A stretch of 36,012 nt of DNA from Flavobacteriaceae bacterium. Lineage in GTDB: Bacteria; Bacteroidota; Bacteroidia; Flavobacteriales; Flavobacteriaceae. The DNA is taken from NCBI GenBank assembly GCA_002694465.1, contig NZMG01000056.1:1-36012 (forward strand), in the 5' to 3' direction. A model generated the notes under the pieces. The model had not been told where the DNA came from and did no database searches. It saw nothing but the letters and a program-made list of their open reading frames with translations. Positions within the stretch are counted from its first letter, which is position 1, and each line of letters begins with the position of its first letter. This document shows positions 15,458 to 23,563 of the stretch, in pieces. A program made the translations under genes and the position numbers.

Positions 15458-16107
15458 GAATGGTTTTTAAGCCATTCTTTAAATTCATAAAAATTTTGAG
15501 GGGCAACTCCGTGTCCTACTGGAAATTCAGAATATTGGCAATTTATATTTAGGTCTTGTAGAAATGGCTTCGTTTTTCGTGCCCATTCTACTGGAATGAC
15601 TTGATCGACACTTCCATGAGAACTGTAAATGTTTAAATTGCTAAAATCATTTTCAGAATAATTTTCCTTCAAAATAGCGTCGTTTACATAACCGCTTAAA
15701 CCAATTACATTTTTTACTTTTTTGGGATAACTTAATGCAACAGCAAAGCTTAGAATCGTTCCCTGACTGAAGCCTAAGAGCGTTACATTATCTTTATCCA
15801 CAGGATATTTCTCAATGATTTCGTCAATTACTTTTACCACTAGCTCTCTAGATGCAATAGCTTGTTCTTCGTCACTCCATTTCCCTTTCGGATTGTCAAA
15901 ATAAATATGGTACCAAGCATTCCCAAAAGGTTGAAGCCTATGAGGCGCTTTTAAGGCAATGACCGCATATTCTGATGGTAATTCGGAAGCAAAAGAAAAC
16001 AAATCGTTTTCGTCGCTTCCATAGCCGTGAAGCATAATGATTACCGGAGCATTTTCAGTTAAAGAACTTGGCTTGTAATTGTGTTCTAAAGAGAGTGTAT
16101 GTTTCAT
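15454..16107 (-). CDS. alpha/beta hydrolase, carboxylesterase/phospholipase family
   Basis: A 217-residue serine hydrolase resembling the small carboxylesterase/acyl-protein thioesterase group. The oxyanion segment is IMLHGYGSDENDL near residue 24, and the nucleophile elbow is LLGFSQGTILS (GxSxG). The acid is probably the Asp in GSVDQVIP and the catalytic His that in VGHGVAP. No signal peptide, so cytosolic. I chose the ATG at 16107; an alternative seven codons upstream lies inside a terminator loop. Oddly, the T-run of the upstream gene's terminator ends only four bases before this ATG, leaving no room for an ordinary leader. Substrate unknown. Confidence 0.88.
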   Translation of the reverse strand: MKHTLSLEHNYKPSSLTENAPVIIMLHGYGSDENDLFSFASELPSEYAVIALKAPHRLQPFGNAWYHIYFDNPKGKWSDEEQAIASRELVVKVIDEIIEKYPVDKDNVTLLGFSQGTILSFAVALSYPKKVKNVIGLSGYVNDAILKENYSENDFSNLNIYSSHGSVDQVIPVEWARKTKPFLQDLNINCQYSEFPVGHGVAPQNFYEFKEWLKNHS

Positions 16108-16110
16108 AAA

Positions 16111-16140
16111 TAAAAAAAGATGCCGCAAAAATACGGCATC
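16111..16140 (-). terminator. Rho-independent terminator of the 16162-16491 gene
   Basis: On the minus strand GATGCCG and CGGCATC form a 7-bp stem with an 8-base loop, followed by TTTTTTTA. It ends just before the start codon of the esterase gene on the same strand. Confidence 0.85.
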
Positions 16141-16161
16141 TATACTACAAGGAAAATATTT

Positions 16162-16491
16162 TTATCCTATTCCTTTAAACCATTGTTGGAATTGTTCTCC
16201 AAGCACAGGTACTGGTTTTTTTTCACCATTAAACGCTCCAATTATTCCTAAGGCCCATAACGCAATAGCAGCAATTCTACAAATCCAAAAAAGAATTGAG
16301 ATACCAGAAAAAACACCTATAACATTAAGTGCAATTCCTACAAGTATAATTCCTAACATTTGACGTAAATGATAGGCACCAAGTTCTGTTTTATTATTGT
16401 TGTGCATTATATATGCAACAATCCATCCTATTAATGTTAAATAGGCGACAATAGCAACGGTTTTTCCGTTATCTGAAGCAGTTTCTGACAT
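16162..16491 (-). CDS. small membrane protein, DUF4870-like
   Basis: A 109-residue protein with three or four predicted transmembrane helices (about 10-28, 44-64, 66-86). It has a polar His-containing loop (MHNNNKTELGAYHLRQ) and a C-terminal signature GEKKPVPVLGEQFQQWFKGI. The layout matches the small DUF4870/Tic20-like proteins common in Flavobacteriaceae. The function of this group is unknown. A diverged paralogue lies directly upstream (16538-16846), sharing the His-loop position and the QQWF ending, so a tandem duplication is likely. It has its own downstream terminator. Confidence 0.85.
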   Translation of the reverse strand: MSETASDNGKTVAIVAYLTLIGWIVAYIMHNNNKTELGAYHLRQMLGIILVGIALNVIGVFSGISILFWICRIAAIALWALGIIGAFNGEKKPVPVLGEQFQQWFKGIG

Positions 16492-16537
16492 AATTTTAAA
16501 AATTTTAGGTTAGTGTTAATAGTTAAAGATAAACTTT

Positions 16538-16846
16538 CTAACCCAAAAAAGTAAACCATTGTTGAAATTTTTCACTTAGAAAAGGAATTCCTTTTTTTCT
16601 CCCAGCAATAGCCATGATTAAAGAAAATAACCAAAATATAGCACACGTCCAGTAAATGTAGAAACCAACAAAACTATTTTGAAGCGCCACTGCTATAAAA
16701 AGAATAATTAACAACCCAAACATATTTTTGATATGCCAAATGGTATATTCTTCCTTTTTCTCTTGATTCATGGAAATGGCAATAAGCAATCCAATAAAAG
16801 TGATATAAGCAATAATGGCTTTTGTTTTGGCAGACGGATTATTCAT
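16538..16846 (-). CDS. small membrane protein, paralogue of the 16162-16491 product
   Basis: A 102-residue protein with about three transmembrane helices, a polar loop (NQEKKEEYTIWHIKN) where its neighbour has its His loop, and the same C-terminal pattern (KGIPFLSEKFQQWFTFLG). It is clearly homologous to the adjacent downstream gene but quite diverged, so the duplication is old. Its start overlaps the end of the dihydroorotase-like gene by eight bases, indicating translational coupling in the operon running from the BatA-like gene. Function unknown. Confidence 0.82.
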   Translation of the reverse strand: MNNPSAKTKAIIAYITFIGLLIAISMNQEKKEEYTIWHIKNMFGLLIILFIAVALQNSFVGFYIYWTCAIFWLFSLIMAIAGRKKGIPFLSEKFQQWFTFLG

Positions 16847-18092
16847 TAATTACCAACTGATTGTTATTAATAATCCCATACACATTCCCTTTCATGGTTT
16901 GATTTTTTAGCGCTGCATTTTTGGAGGCTGAAAGGATAGATTCTTCTGTAAAAACCCATTCTATATTGGGGTTGAAAAGGCTTAAGTTTGCAGGCTCTCC
17001 TTCCGTAATACTTGAGGAAACTATCCCAAATGTACTTTTTAGCCTTGTAAGAGAGCCAATAGCCGTTTCCAAATCGGTTACTTTTAACAAAGCTCCTAAA
17101 CAACTTTCTAGGCCTATACTTCCAAAGAGAGCGTGGTCAAATTCGGTACGTTTATGCTCCACATCAATAGGGTTGTGGTCGCTGGTCACTCCGTCGATAG
17201 TGCCATCTTTTAATCCTTTAAGCAATGCCTTTCTATCTTTTTCAGTTCTAAGGGGTGGAAGTATTTTATAATCTGTGTCGAAACTTTCAAGGACATCGTC
17301 TGTTAAATACAAATGATTTATACAAACGCTACATGTTACTTGTAGTCCTTTCTTTTTGGCATCTTTAATGAGCTGGACAGAAGCGGCTGTAGAAATGGTG
17401 GGGATGTGTAATCTACCACCGGTGTATTCGAGTAAATATAAATCTCGTGCTATTTGAAGCTCTTCTGAAAGGGCCGGAATTCCTTTAAGGCCAAGCTTTG
17501 TTCCATTCACTTCTTCGTTGACCATACCGTTTTTTGCAACCGAAACTTCTAAGGGAAAGGATTGTACCAATCCGTTAAAATTTTGAACATATTGCAAGGC
17601 AATTTTCAATAGGTTAGCATTGGTGATAGGCTTCTGATAGTCATAGAAACTCACAGCGCCTTCATTTTGCATATCGAAAAGCTCTGCTAAATCCACTCCT
17701 TGGCTTCCTGTTGTGAGTGCGCCCGTAGGATATAAATTTACAGGGCTATTGTGAATTTTTGATTTTAGAAATTTTATATCCGATTTCGAATCGGTAACGG
17801 GATTGGTATTTGCATTTACAGCTACAGCCGTAAATCCGCTTTTGGCCGCTACTCGCAATCCGTTTTCTAGTGTTTCGCGTTCTTCATATCCAGGTTCTCC
17901 AAAAGACACGCTACTATCAAACCAACCCTGTGAAATATGTAAATTTTTGAGGGAAATAATATTTGCGGATGCTTCAGTGATAGCAGTAGCTATTTTTTTA
18001 ATGATTCCTTTTTCAATGAGAACATCTCTTTTCTTTAAGTGATGTTTGCTGGTGGGGTCAACAATGGTGGCGGATTTCAGTAAAATCTTCAT
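16839..18092 (-). CDS. dihydroorotase homologue, probably catalytically inactive
   Basis: A 417-residue amidohydrolase-fold protein of the type I dihydroorotase/AllB group. The metal motif DxHxHxR reads D59-SSVSFG, so both His and the substrate-binding Arg are lost while the following EPGYEERE is kept. Later ligands are also changed: HIPTIST where HxxHIST is usual, and INHL where PHHL is usual. SDHNP keeps the catalytic-site Asp but loses the next His. Full length and no frame damage, so the protein is maintained. By analogy with the inactive pseudo-dihydroorotases that bind aspartate transcarbamoylase, it may be structural; an active enzyme would have to be encoded elsewhere. It overlaps the BatA-like gene by four bases. 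Confidence 0.88.
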   Translation of the reverse strand: MKILLKSATIVDPTSKHHLKKRDVLIEKGIIKKIATAITEASANIISLKNLHISQGWFDSSVSFGEPGYEERETLENGLRVAAKSGFTAVAVNANTNPVTDSKSDIKFLKSKIHNSPVNLYPTGALTTGSQGVDLAELFDMQNEGAVSFYDYQKPITNANLLKIALQYVQNFNGLVQSFPLEVSVAKNGMVNEEVNGTKLGLKGIPALSEELQIARDLYLLEYTGGRLHIPTISTAASVQLIKDAKKKGLQVTCSVCINHLYLTDDVLESFDTDYKILPPLRTEKDRKALLKGLKDGTIDGVTSDHNPIDVEHKRTEFDHALFGSIGLESCLGALLKVTDLETAIGSLTRLKSTFGIVSSSITEGEPANLSLFNPNIEWVFTEESILSASKNAALKNQTMKGNVYGIINNNQLVINE

Positions 18093-20014
18093 TTAAAGAA
18101 TTTTAGGATAAACATTTCAACTAAAAGGAACAACACTGCAAAAATAACAAACCATTTCCAGAAACTCGTAGTATTATTTTCTTCGGCAATAGAATTAAAC
18201 AAATCAGAAACCGAAGAGAAGTTTTCTACTCCCTCCCAATCTTCAGCATTTACATAGGTTAGCCTACTTTCAGTTCTTGGGTAATTATAGCTAATGTATT
18301 GTAACAGCTGTTCATTTTGGTAAACTCCATAATTTCCAGCTTTGGCAGGTTCATTTTCAGTAGTAATTTCAACACTGTTGGCCTTGGTTTGCTGCAGCGG
18401 AATAAAAGAGGAAATACTATCCTTTAAGGTCACAATTTCATCCTGGGTAAGCTTTACAGGAATGGCAAATGTGTTTGATTTCCCTGCTTCAAAATATAAT
18501 TTGGGGAGGGACAAGCTTTGCTGCGCCATATTAATGAGCGTAGGCACAATAAGGGGAGAGGTTTTAAAATTTGAATTTTCTTGGTTAAAAGCGGCAGTTG
18601 CAACAAAGGTATTTCCAGTTTGAAGTAAAAAGGGCTTATCATCTTCAAAGGACAAGACATTTGATGCGTTAGATGTCATTTGAAAAAATGATTGTACGGA
18701 GGGAAACTGAAAGTTAGTAACCCTTTTTTCAAACACATTAGTATACAATGGATGGGAGAAATTAATTTTTGCAATTTTCTTTTCTGCAGAAATAGCATCT
18801 CCATTAATTGTCCCTACTTGCAGTGTGTTGAGTAAAAGATTATAACTGGCAATATCTAAATCCTTGGCAGGAATATTAAAGATACTTCCTCCTTGATTGC
18901 TAAATTCTCTCAACGTGGTTGTTAAAGATGCTGGGATGGATTTTAATTCATTTAAAATGATAAAGTTTTGCGAGGGAATGACACTATAGTTTAACTGATT
19001 AAATTCCTGCTGAACATAATCGTATCCTTCATTATCAAATAGTTTTCGCAAGAAATCTGAATTGGATTGGTTAATAGATAATACCTTTATTTTTTCTTTT
19101 GAATTAATACTGAAAAACAGTGAGTTGTCATAGCTAAGCTGGGTATCTTCAATGCGTACTTCGCCAATAAAACTTTCGGTATTTTCTATGTCAAAAACAA
19201 TTGTGTTTTTGGTGCTTTCTGAAAAATCTACTGCGGTTTTTGCAATGAGTTTACCATCATTAAATAACGATATGGACGCTATTTCTGGAAGATCTCCCGT
19301 TTTTGAAACCGTCACTTGTAATTGTATACTATTTGCATTTTTCGAAATAATATAGGCCGTATCAATGGCTATATTGGCAGTTACCACGGGTTTCGTTTGA
19401 ACGACATTGATAGAAAACGTAGAATCCACCGCTGGAAAACTTCCTTTTTGTTGAAAATCTGAAACAAGGATTAATTTTTTATCTGCCGTAGTGCTTTTTG
19501 AAAATAATTGCTGTGCTTTCAATAAAACATCCTGCAAATCCATCTGATTTTGCGAATACTCTAAAGAGAGGACTTCGTTTTTAAAGTCGGTTTGAGAAAC
19601 ATTTTTTTTCGACTCATCATTCGTAAACCAACTAAGCTTCTCTTTACCATTTACATTTTCATAAATATCCTGCGTGACCTTTTTAAGCATAGGCCCATTA
19701 CTTCCTTTGGCCTCCATACTAAAGGAGTTGTCGATATAAAGAACCGTTTCCTTTTCGGTATTTAAAGCTTTTTTAGAAGCATAAAATGGCTGGGCGAAAG
19801 CAAAAATGATACAAGCCAATGCCAATAGGCGAGTAAGGAGTGTAAGCCATTTTTTAAGACGCGAACTTTTTCGTGTTTGTAAAGTGGCTTTTTTAAGGAA
19901 AGCTACATTGGTGAAATCTACTTTTTGAAACCTACGTAATTGAAAAAGATGAACAAAAATGGGAATGAGCAGTAGGAGTAGGGCATAAAGAATTTCTGGG
20001 TGTTTAAACTGCAT
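18089..20014 (-). CDS. BatA-like protein with von Willebrand factor A domain
   Basis: A 641-residue inner-membrane protein. The N-terminal BatA/aerotolerance segment (about residues 1-85) has helices near 8-24 and 60-78 and the family phrase LRRFQKVDFTNVAFLKK. A vWA domain follows, with the metal-binding MIDAS motif DNSFS (in TVLYIDNSFSMEA) near residue 97 and a second acidic strand LILVSDFQQKG near 185. A long periplasmic beta-rich region and a C-terminal helix (about 615-637) complete it. BatA-type proteins belong to membrane stress or protein-assembly complexes with MoxR ATPases; no moxR is nearby. It heads an overlapping cluster with the dihydroorotase homologue and two small membrane proteins. 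Confidence 0.88.
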   Translation of the reverse strand: MQFKHPEILYALLLLLIPIFVHLFQLRRFQKVDFTNVAFLKKATLQTRKSSRLKKWLTLLTRLLALACIIFAFAQPFYASKKALNTEKETVLYIDNSFSMEAKGSNGPMLKKVTQDIYENVNGKEKLSWFTNDESKKNVSQTDFKNEVLSLEYSQNQMDLQDVLLKAQQLFSKSTTADKKLILVSDFQQKGSFPAVDSTFSINVVQTKPVVTANIAIDTAYIISKNANSIQLQVTVSKTGDLPEIASISLFNDGKLIAKTAVDFSESTKNTIVFDIENTESFIGEVRIEDTQLSYDNSLFFSINSKEKIKVLSINQSNSDFLRKLFDNEGYDYVQQEFNQLNYSVIPSQNFIILNELKSIPASLTTTLREFSNQGGSIFNIPAKDLDIASYNLLLNTLQVGTINGDAISAEKKIAKINFSHPLYTNVFEKRVTNFQFPSVQSFFQMTSNASNVLSFEDDKPFLLQTGNTFVATAAFNQENSNFKTSPLIVPTLINMAQQSLSLPKLYFEAGKSNTFAIPVKLTQDEIVTLKDSISSFIPLQQTKANSVEITTENEPAKAGNYGVYQNEQLLQYISYNYPRTESRLTYVNAEDWEGVENFSSVSDLFNSIAEENNTTSFWKWFVIFAVLFLLVEMFILKFFK

Positions 20015-20084
20015 TCCTATTTTTATTTGCCAAATATAAACATAGATTTTTAATAAGAAATGCTTATCTGATTTTAAAGCATAA

Positions 20085-20114
20085 AAAAAGCCTCCTAATT
20101 TAAGAAGGCTTTTT
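20085..20114 (-). terminator. Rho-independent terminator of the 20134-20679 lipoprotein gene
   Basis: AAAAAGCCT and AGGCTTTTT form a 9-bp stem; on the minus strand the 3' arm runs on in T. It lies 20 bases after the lipoprotein stop and before the BatA-like gene. Plus-strand use is possible but no plus-strand gene reaches it. Confidence 0.85.
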
Positions 20115-20133
20115 AATTATTAGTGGGTTATTA

Positions 20134-20679
20134 TTAATAACAAGCTTCAAATCCCATGGCCCAACTGTTTCCTCCAATTGGGTCACCATTTGCCCAAGCG
20201 GTTTCAGTTTCACCAGTTATAATATTTGTTACAACCGCATGAGCGGCAATGTAAACACAATCACCTTCTTCTATACCTAATGTAGTATAAGTTACATCGG
20301 TTGTACCGTTGGTATGCTCTCCTGAAAAGGGAAAATGACCAATTCTGGGATTTCCACCTCCATTTGTTGGTAAATCGTTAATATCACCTACAAATAAATG
20401 GGTTTCGGTGATTACCCAGTCTTGATTTGTTGAGTAATTCACTACAACATTACCACCTTCAACGGTCACGGTCACCGTACCGGAATCCATATTTTGTCCT
20501 GCAAGGAGAAAATCTTCGTAGATGACATTAGGATCACCATTGGTTCCATCATCGATATCACCTGGTTCCAATCTTCTATCTATGGTTTCTGTAAAGGTTT
20601 CCTGCTCAATTGAATTGTCTTTTGAACAACTTAACATCACTAAAGTTGCTAAAAAAAATAAAGTAATTTTTGATTTCAT
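20134..20679 (-). CDS. predicted secreted lipoprotein of unknown function
   Basis: A 181-residue protein with a lipoprotein signal peptide (residues 1-17) and lipobox VMLSC, so the mature form would be anchored through Cys18. Sequence after the Cys is acidic (SKDN, then EPGDIDDGTNGDP), fitting surface export of Bacteroidota lipoproteins. The body is beta-rich with TVTVTVEGGNVVVNY and DWVITETHLFVGD, and ends in a short Gly-rich segment. A GNPRIGHFPF phrase recalls a family I have seen in Bacteroidota surface proteins, but its role is unknown. It appears monocistronic, with its own -7 box at 20707 and terminator. Confidence 0.82.
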   Translation of the reverse strand: MKSKITLFFLATLVMLSCSKDNSIEQETFTETIDRRLEPGDIDDGTNGDPNVIYEDFLLAGQNMDSGTVTVTVEGGNVVVNYSTNQDWVITETHLFVGDINDLPTNGGGNPRIGHFPFSGEHTNGTTDVTYTTLGIEEGDCVYIAAHAVVTNIITGETETAWANGDPIGGNSWAMGFEACY

Positions 20680-20706
20680 AAGTCGGTTATTTTGGGGTTA
20701 TGAATT

Positions 20707-20714
20707 CAAATATA
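20707..20714 (-). promoter_or_regulatory. -7 box upstream of the 20134-20679 lipoprotein gene
   Basis: The minus strand reads TATATTTG, an exact match to TAnnTTTG, 28 bases before the start codon. No convincing -33 TTTG was seen. Confidence 0.4.
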
Positions 20715-20766
20715 TAAAAATAATCGACTAAGCGACACTTTTTTACGATAAAATACAACAATCTTT

Positions 20767-21963
20767 TTATTTTTTTATTGTAAATGTAAAAATACTGCCT
20801 TTACCAATTTCAGACTCTAGCGTAATTTCTCCCCCTAATTTGTTTACTAAGTTTTTTACAGTTGCCAATCCAATTCCAGTACCTTCTTTTCCATTTCGAT
20901 CTTTAATTCCACCTGTTTTAAAAATTTCGAATATGTCATCTTGTTTATCTATTGGGATTCCCATTCCATTATCCCCCACTGTAAAAATGTAAAAACCAGT
21001 GGTTTCAAAAAATGTAACTTGCACTTTTATGCCATCACCAGCATTGAATTTAAATGCATTATCTACTAAATTTAATAGAATTTGACTAATTGCTGGTTTA
21101 TTTATGTGTACGGTTGTTGGGGCTGTAGGGAAAACAAATTCAGTTTTATTTAAAATAAGCATCTCTTTAATTTCTTCAAAAAGACTAACTACCGAAATAC
21201 TATTCTTTTGTTGGTCAAGAAGCTCTGTAGATTTATAAAATTGAAGCATCCCATCGATATAGTTTTTTAGGGTAAGGGTGGATTCTTCAATATAATTTAA
21301 GTATAATAAAGATTCTTCGGGCAAGGAGTCTTTATTTTCTTCTTTCAACATTTGAGAAAGGGAAGGAATATTTGCTAGTGGTGATTTTAAATCGTGCGAA
21401 ACCACCTTAGCAAAACTTTGCAACCGCTCGTTTCGTAACCGTTGCTCTTGCTGAATTTCTAACAACCTTTTATTTTTAAGATGTAATTCGAACAAATTAA
21501 CTACTTGCTTAGCCATCAGTTTAAGCATATTAATTTGTTTTTCAGTTAAAACTCTTGGCTTAACATCATAAACACATAAGGATCCTAATGGGAATCCCTT
21601 TTCATTTATTAAAGGAGCTCCTGCGTAAAACACCACTCCCTTTTCTTCAATTAATGGATTGCCTTTAAAACGGATATCTTTTCTAGCATCTTCAACTATA
21701 AAAACTTCATCTTGGCTTATAATAGTGTATTCACAAAAGGAGGAATCTCTTGGGGACTCGGTAATTGAAACTCCAAAATGTGATTTAAAAAAAATTCGAT
21801 TAAAATCCATTAGGGTTATCAAAGAAATGGGTGTGTCACATATAGAAGCAACCAAGGAAGTAATCTGGTCATATTGCGCTTCTGGTAAGGTATCTAAAAG
21901 ATGGTATTTTTTTACTTCGTTAAGTCTTTCGGCTTCGTTAGTGGGGAGTTTGGGGATAATCAT
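20767..21963 (-). CDS. cytosolic GAF-domain sensor histidine kinase
   Basis: A 398-residue protein with no transmembrane helix. An N-terminal GAF domain (about residues 20-165) contains FFKSHFGVSITESPRDSSFC and GAPLINEKGFPLGSLCVYD, common in bacterial GAF sensors. Then come a short helical linker (about 166-185) and a HisKA dimerisation domain with the phospho-acceptor His190 in VVSHDLKSPLANI. The HATPase domain has N box NLVDNAFKFN, G1 DNGMGIP and G2 GTGIGLA. All catalytic boxes are intact. No response regulator gene is adjacent, so it is an orphan kinase as far as the window shows. The signal sensed by the GAF domain is unknown. Confidence 0.93.
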   Translation of the reverse strand: MIIPKLPTNEAERLNEVKKYHLLDTLPEAQYDQITSLVASICDTPISLITLMDFNRIFFKSHFGVSITESPRDSSFCEYTIISQDEVFIVEDARKDIRFKGNPLIEEKGVVFYAGAPLINEKGFPLGSLCVYDVKPRVLTEKQINMLKLMAKQVVNLFELHLKNKRLLEIQQEQRLRNERLQSFAKVVSHDLKSPLANIPSLSQMLKEENKDSLPEESLLYLNYIEESTLTLKNYIDGMLQFYKSTELLDQQKNSISVVSLFEEIKEMLILNKTEFVFPTAPTTVHINKPAISQILLNLVDNAFKFNAGDGIKVQVTFFETTGFYIFTVGDNGMGIPIDKQDDIFEIFKTGGIKDRNGKEGTGIGLATVKNLVNKLGGEITLESEIGKGSIFTFTIKK

Positions 21964-22085
21964 TTTACTGTTTACAAAAACTTATTATATTTTGCTTAAT
22001 TAAAAGATTTCACCTATAAATATCTCTTTAATTTAATATTAAAATTATTGCATATTGTTATGTATTTATGTTAAAGGAATGATAA

Positions 22086-22850
22086 TTAAAACTTTTCGGA
22101 AACGCCTAATCCAAAAAGTGCAAAATCATACTTTGCAGGATCTTTTGAATCAAGTTTTCTAAGTCTGGAGTCAAGTTCAAATAGTGCTTTGGCATCGTTT
22201 TGCTTCCGTTTTAAAAGACCTAGTTTCCTGGCAATATAACCACTATGAACATCTAGTGGGCAGGAAAGCTGGCTGGGATTTAAACTATTCCAAATTCCAA
22301 AATCAACCCCTCTATTGTCATTGCGTACCATCCAGCGCAAAAACATATTAATTCGTTTTGCAGCAGAATTTTTTAATGGATCACTTACATGCTTTTGCGT
22401 TCTAGGAAAATGAGGTACACTGAAAAATATTCTTTTAAATTCTGAAATAGATTTTTGAAGGGAATCCTTTTCTGCATGTTTCAAGAAAACAGTTTCTAAG
22501 CCCTCATGATTTACATAGATATTATGAAGTCCTTTTACAAAAAAAGTAAAATCAACTCCATTAAAGGTACGATGCACAAAAGAGGTGAGGGATGCTAAAT
22601 CTTCATGAGAGTGATTCATTATAAACTCATAAGGAGCATTATCGAGCAACTGTATCATTTTTTGAGCATTATTAATAATGCTCTTACGATTTCCCCATGC
22701 GATTGTGGCCGTTAAAAACCCTGCTATTTCAATATCTTCTTTTCTTGTAAATTGATGGGGAATTTGAATGGGATCACTTTCAATAAATTTTGGCTGATTG
22801 TATAAGTCGGCTTTTTCGTCTAGAAATTCTTTAAGCTTACTATGCTTCAT
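22086..22850 (-). CDS. TIGR02757-family protein
   Basis: A 254-residue soluble protein matching the TIGR02757 pattern found across Bacteroidota. The typical stretches are TRKEDIEIAGFLTATIAWGN near residue 36, a central FPRTQKHVSDP, KRINMFLRWMVR near 166, and PLDVHSGYIARKLGLL near 197. The helical layout and the LDVHSGYIARKLG segment recall helix-hairpin-helix glycosylases, so a DNA- or RNA-related role is possible but unproven. Its start is one base past the end of the LolD-like gene on the same strand, so they are cotranscribed. Confidence 0.9.
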   Translation of the reverse strand: MKHSKLKEFLDEKADLYNQPKFIESDPIQIPHQFTRKEDIEIAGFLTATIAWGNRKSIINNAQKMIQLLDNAPYEFIMNHSHEDLASLTSFVHRTFNGVDFTFFVKGLHNIYVNHEGLETVFLKHAEKDSLQKSISEFKRIFFSVPHFPRTQKHVSDPLKNSAAKRINMFLRWMVRNDNRGVDFGIWNSLNPSQLSCPLDVHSGYIARKLGLLKRKQNDAKALFELDSRLRKLDSKDPAKYDFALFGLGVSEKF

Positions 22851-22851
22851 A

Positions 22852-23505
22852 TTACGAAATAATCTTCCCGTCTTGCATGACTAATTTTCTATCGGCCATT
22901 TCGGCTAAATCTTCATTATGAGTTACAATGACAAAAGTTTGTCCAAATTCGTCCCGTAATTTGAAGAAAAGTTTATGAAGGTTTTCCGCACTTTCTGTAT
23001 CAAGATTTCCACTAGGTTCATCCGCAAGAATAATGGCAGGATTATTCATTAATGCTCTCGCAACTGCAACCCGTTGTTGTTCTCCCCCAGAGAGCTCGTT
23101 AGGTTTGTGATTTTCGCGATGTGATAAGCCTAAAAAGTGGAGTAATTCTTTGGCTCTTTTTTCGGCTTCGGTCTTTGATGTATTTTTAATGAATGCCGGA
23201 ATACAAACATTTTCAAAGGCGGTAAATTCTGGTAATAATTGATGAAACTGAAAAATAAATCCCAACTTTTCATTTCGGAATTTTGCCACGGCTTTTCTAT
23301 TTAAACTTTCAATGGAAATTCCGTCAATTTCCAAAGCGCCTTCTGAAAAATTATCCAAAGTCCCTATAATTTGCAATAAGGTGGTTTTCCCTGCGCCTGA
23401 AGCACCTACAATGGAAACAATTTCTCCCTTTTCAATAGATAAATCGACTCCTTTTAATACATGGAGGGTATCAAAATGTTTATGAATATTCTTCGCTGAA
23501 ATCAT
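22852..23505 (-). CDS. ABC transporter ATPase, LolD/MacB-like
   Basis: A 217-residue ABC ATPase with Walker [10 protein letters not shown] near residue 34, Q-loop [10 protein letters not shown] near 91, signature [15 protein letters not shown] near 138, Walker [15 protein letters not shown] and switch His in VTHNED. The signature and the HQLLPEF phrase fit the LolD/MacB group, whose members power lipoprotein release or other envelope export with a separate membrane subunit. No such permease gene is adjacent, so the partner must be encoded elsewhere. It is followed after one base by the TIGR02757 gene. Confidence 0.93.
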   Translation of the reverse strand: MISAKNIHKHFDTLHVLKGVDLSIEKGEIVSIVGASGAGKTTLLQIIGTLDNFSEGALEIDGISIESLNRKAVAKFRNEKLGFIFQFHQLLPEFTAFENVCIPAFIKNTSKTEAEKRAKELLHFLGLSHRENHKPNELSGGEQQRVAVARALMNNPAIILADEPSGNLDTESAENLHKLFFKLRDEFGQTFVIVTHNEDLAEMADRKLVMQDGKIIS

Positions 23506-23563
23506 TTCCTAGAATTACTTCGTGAAAATAGCATATTCGTATTGAATGCACAAGGGAAGTGAG

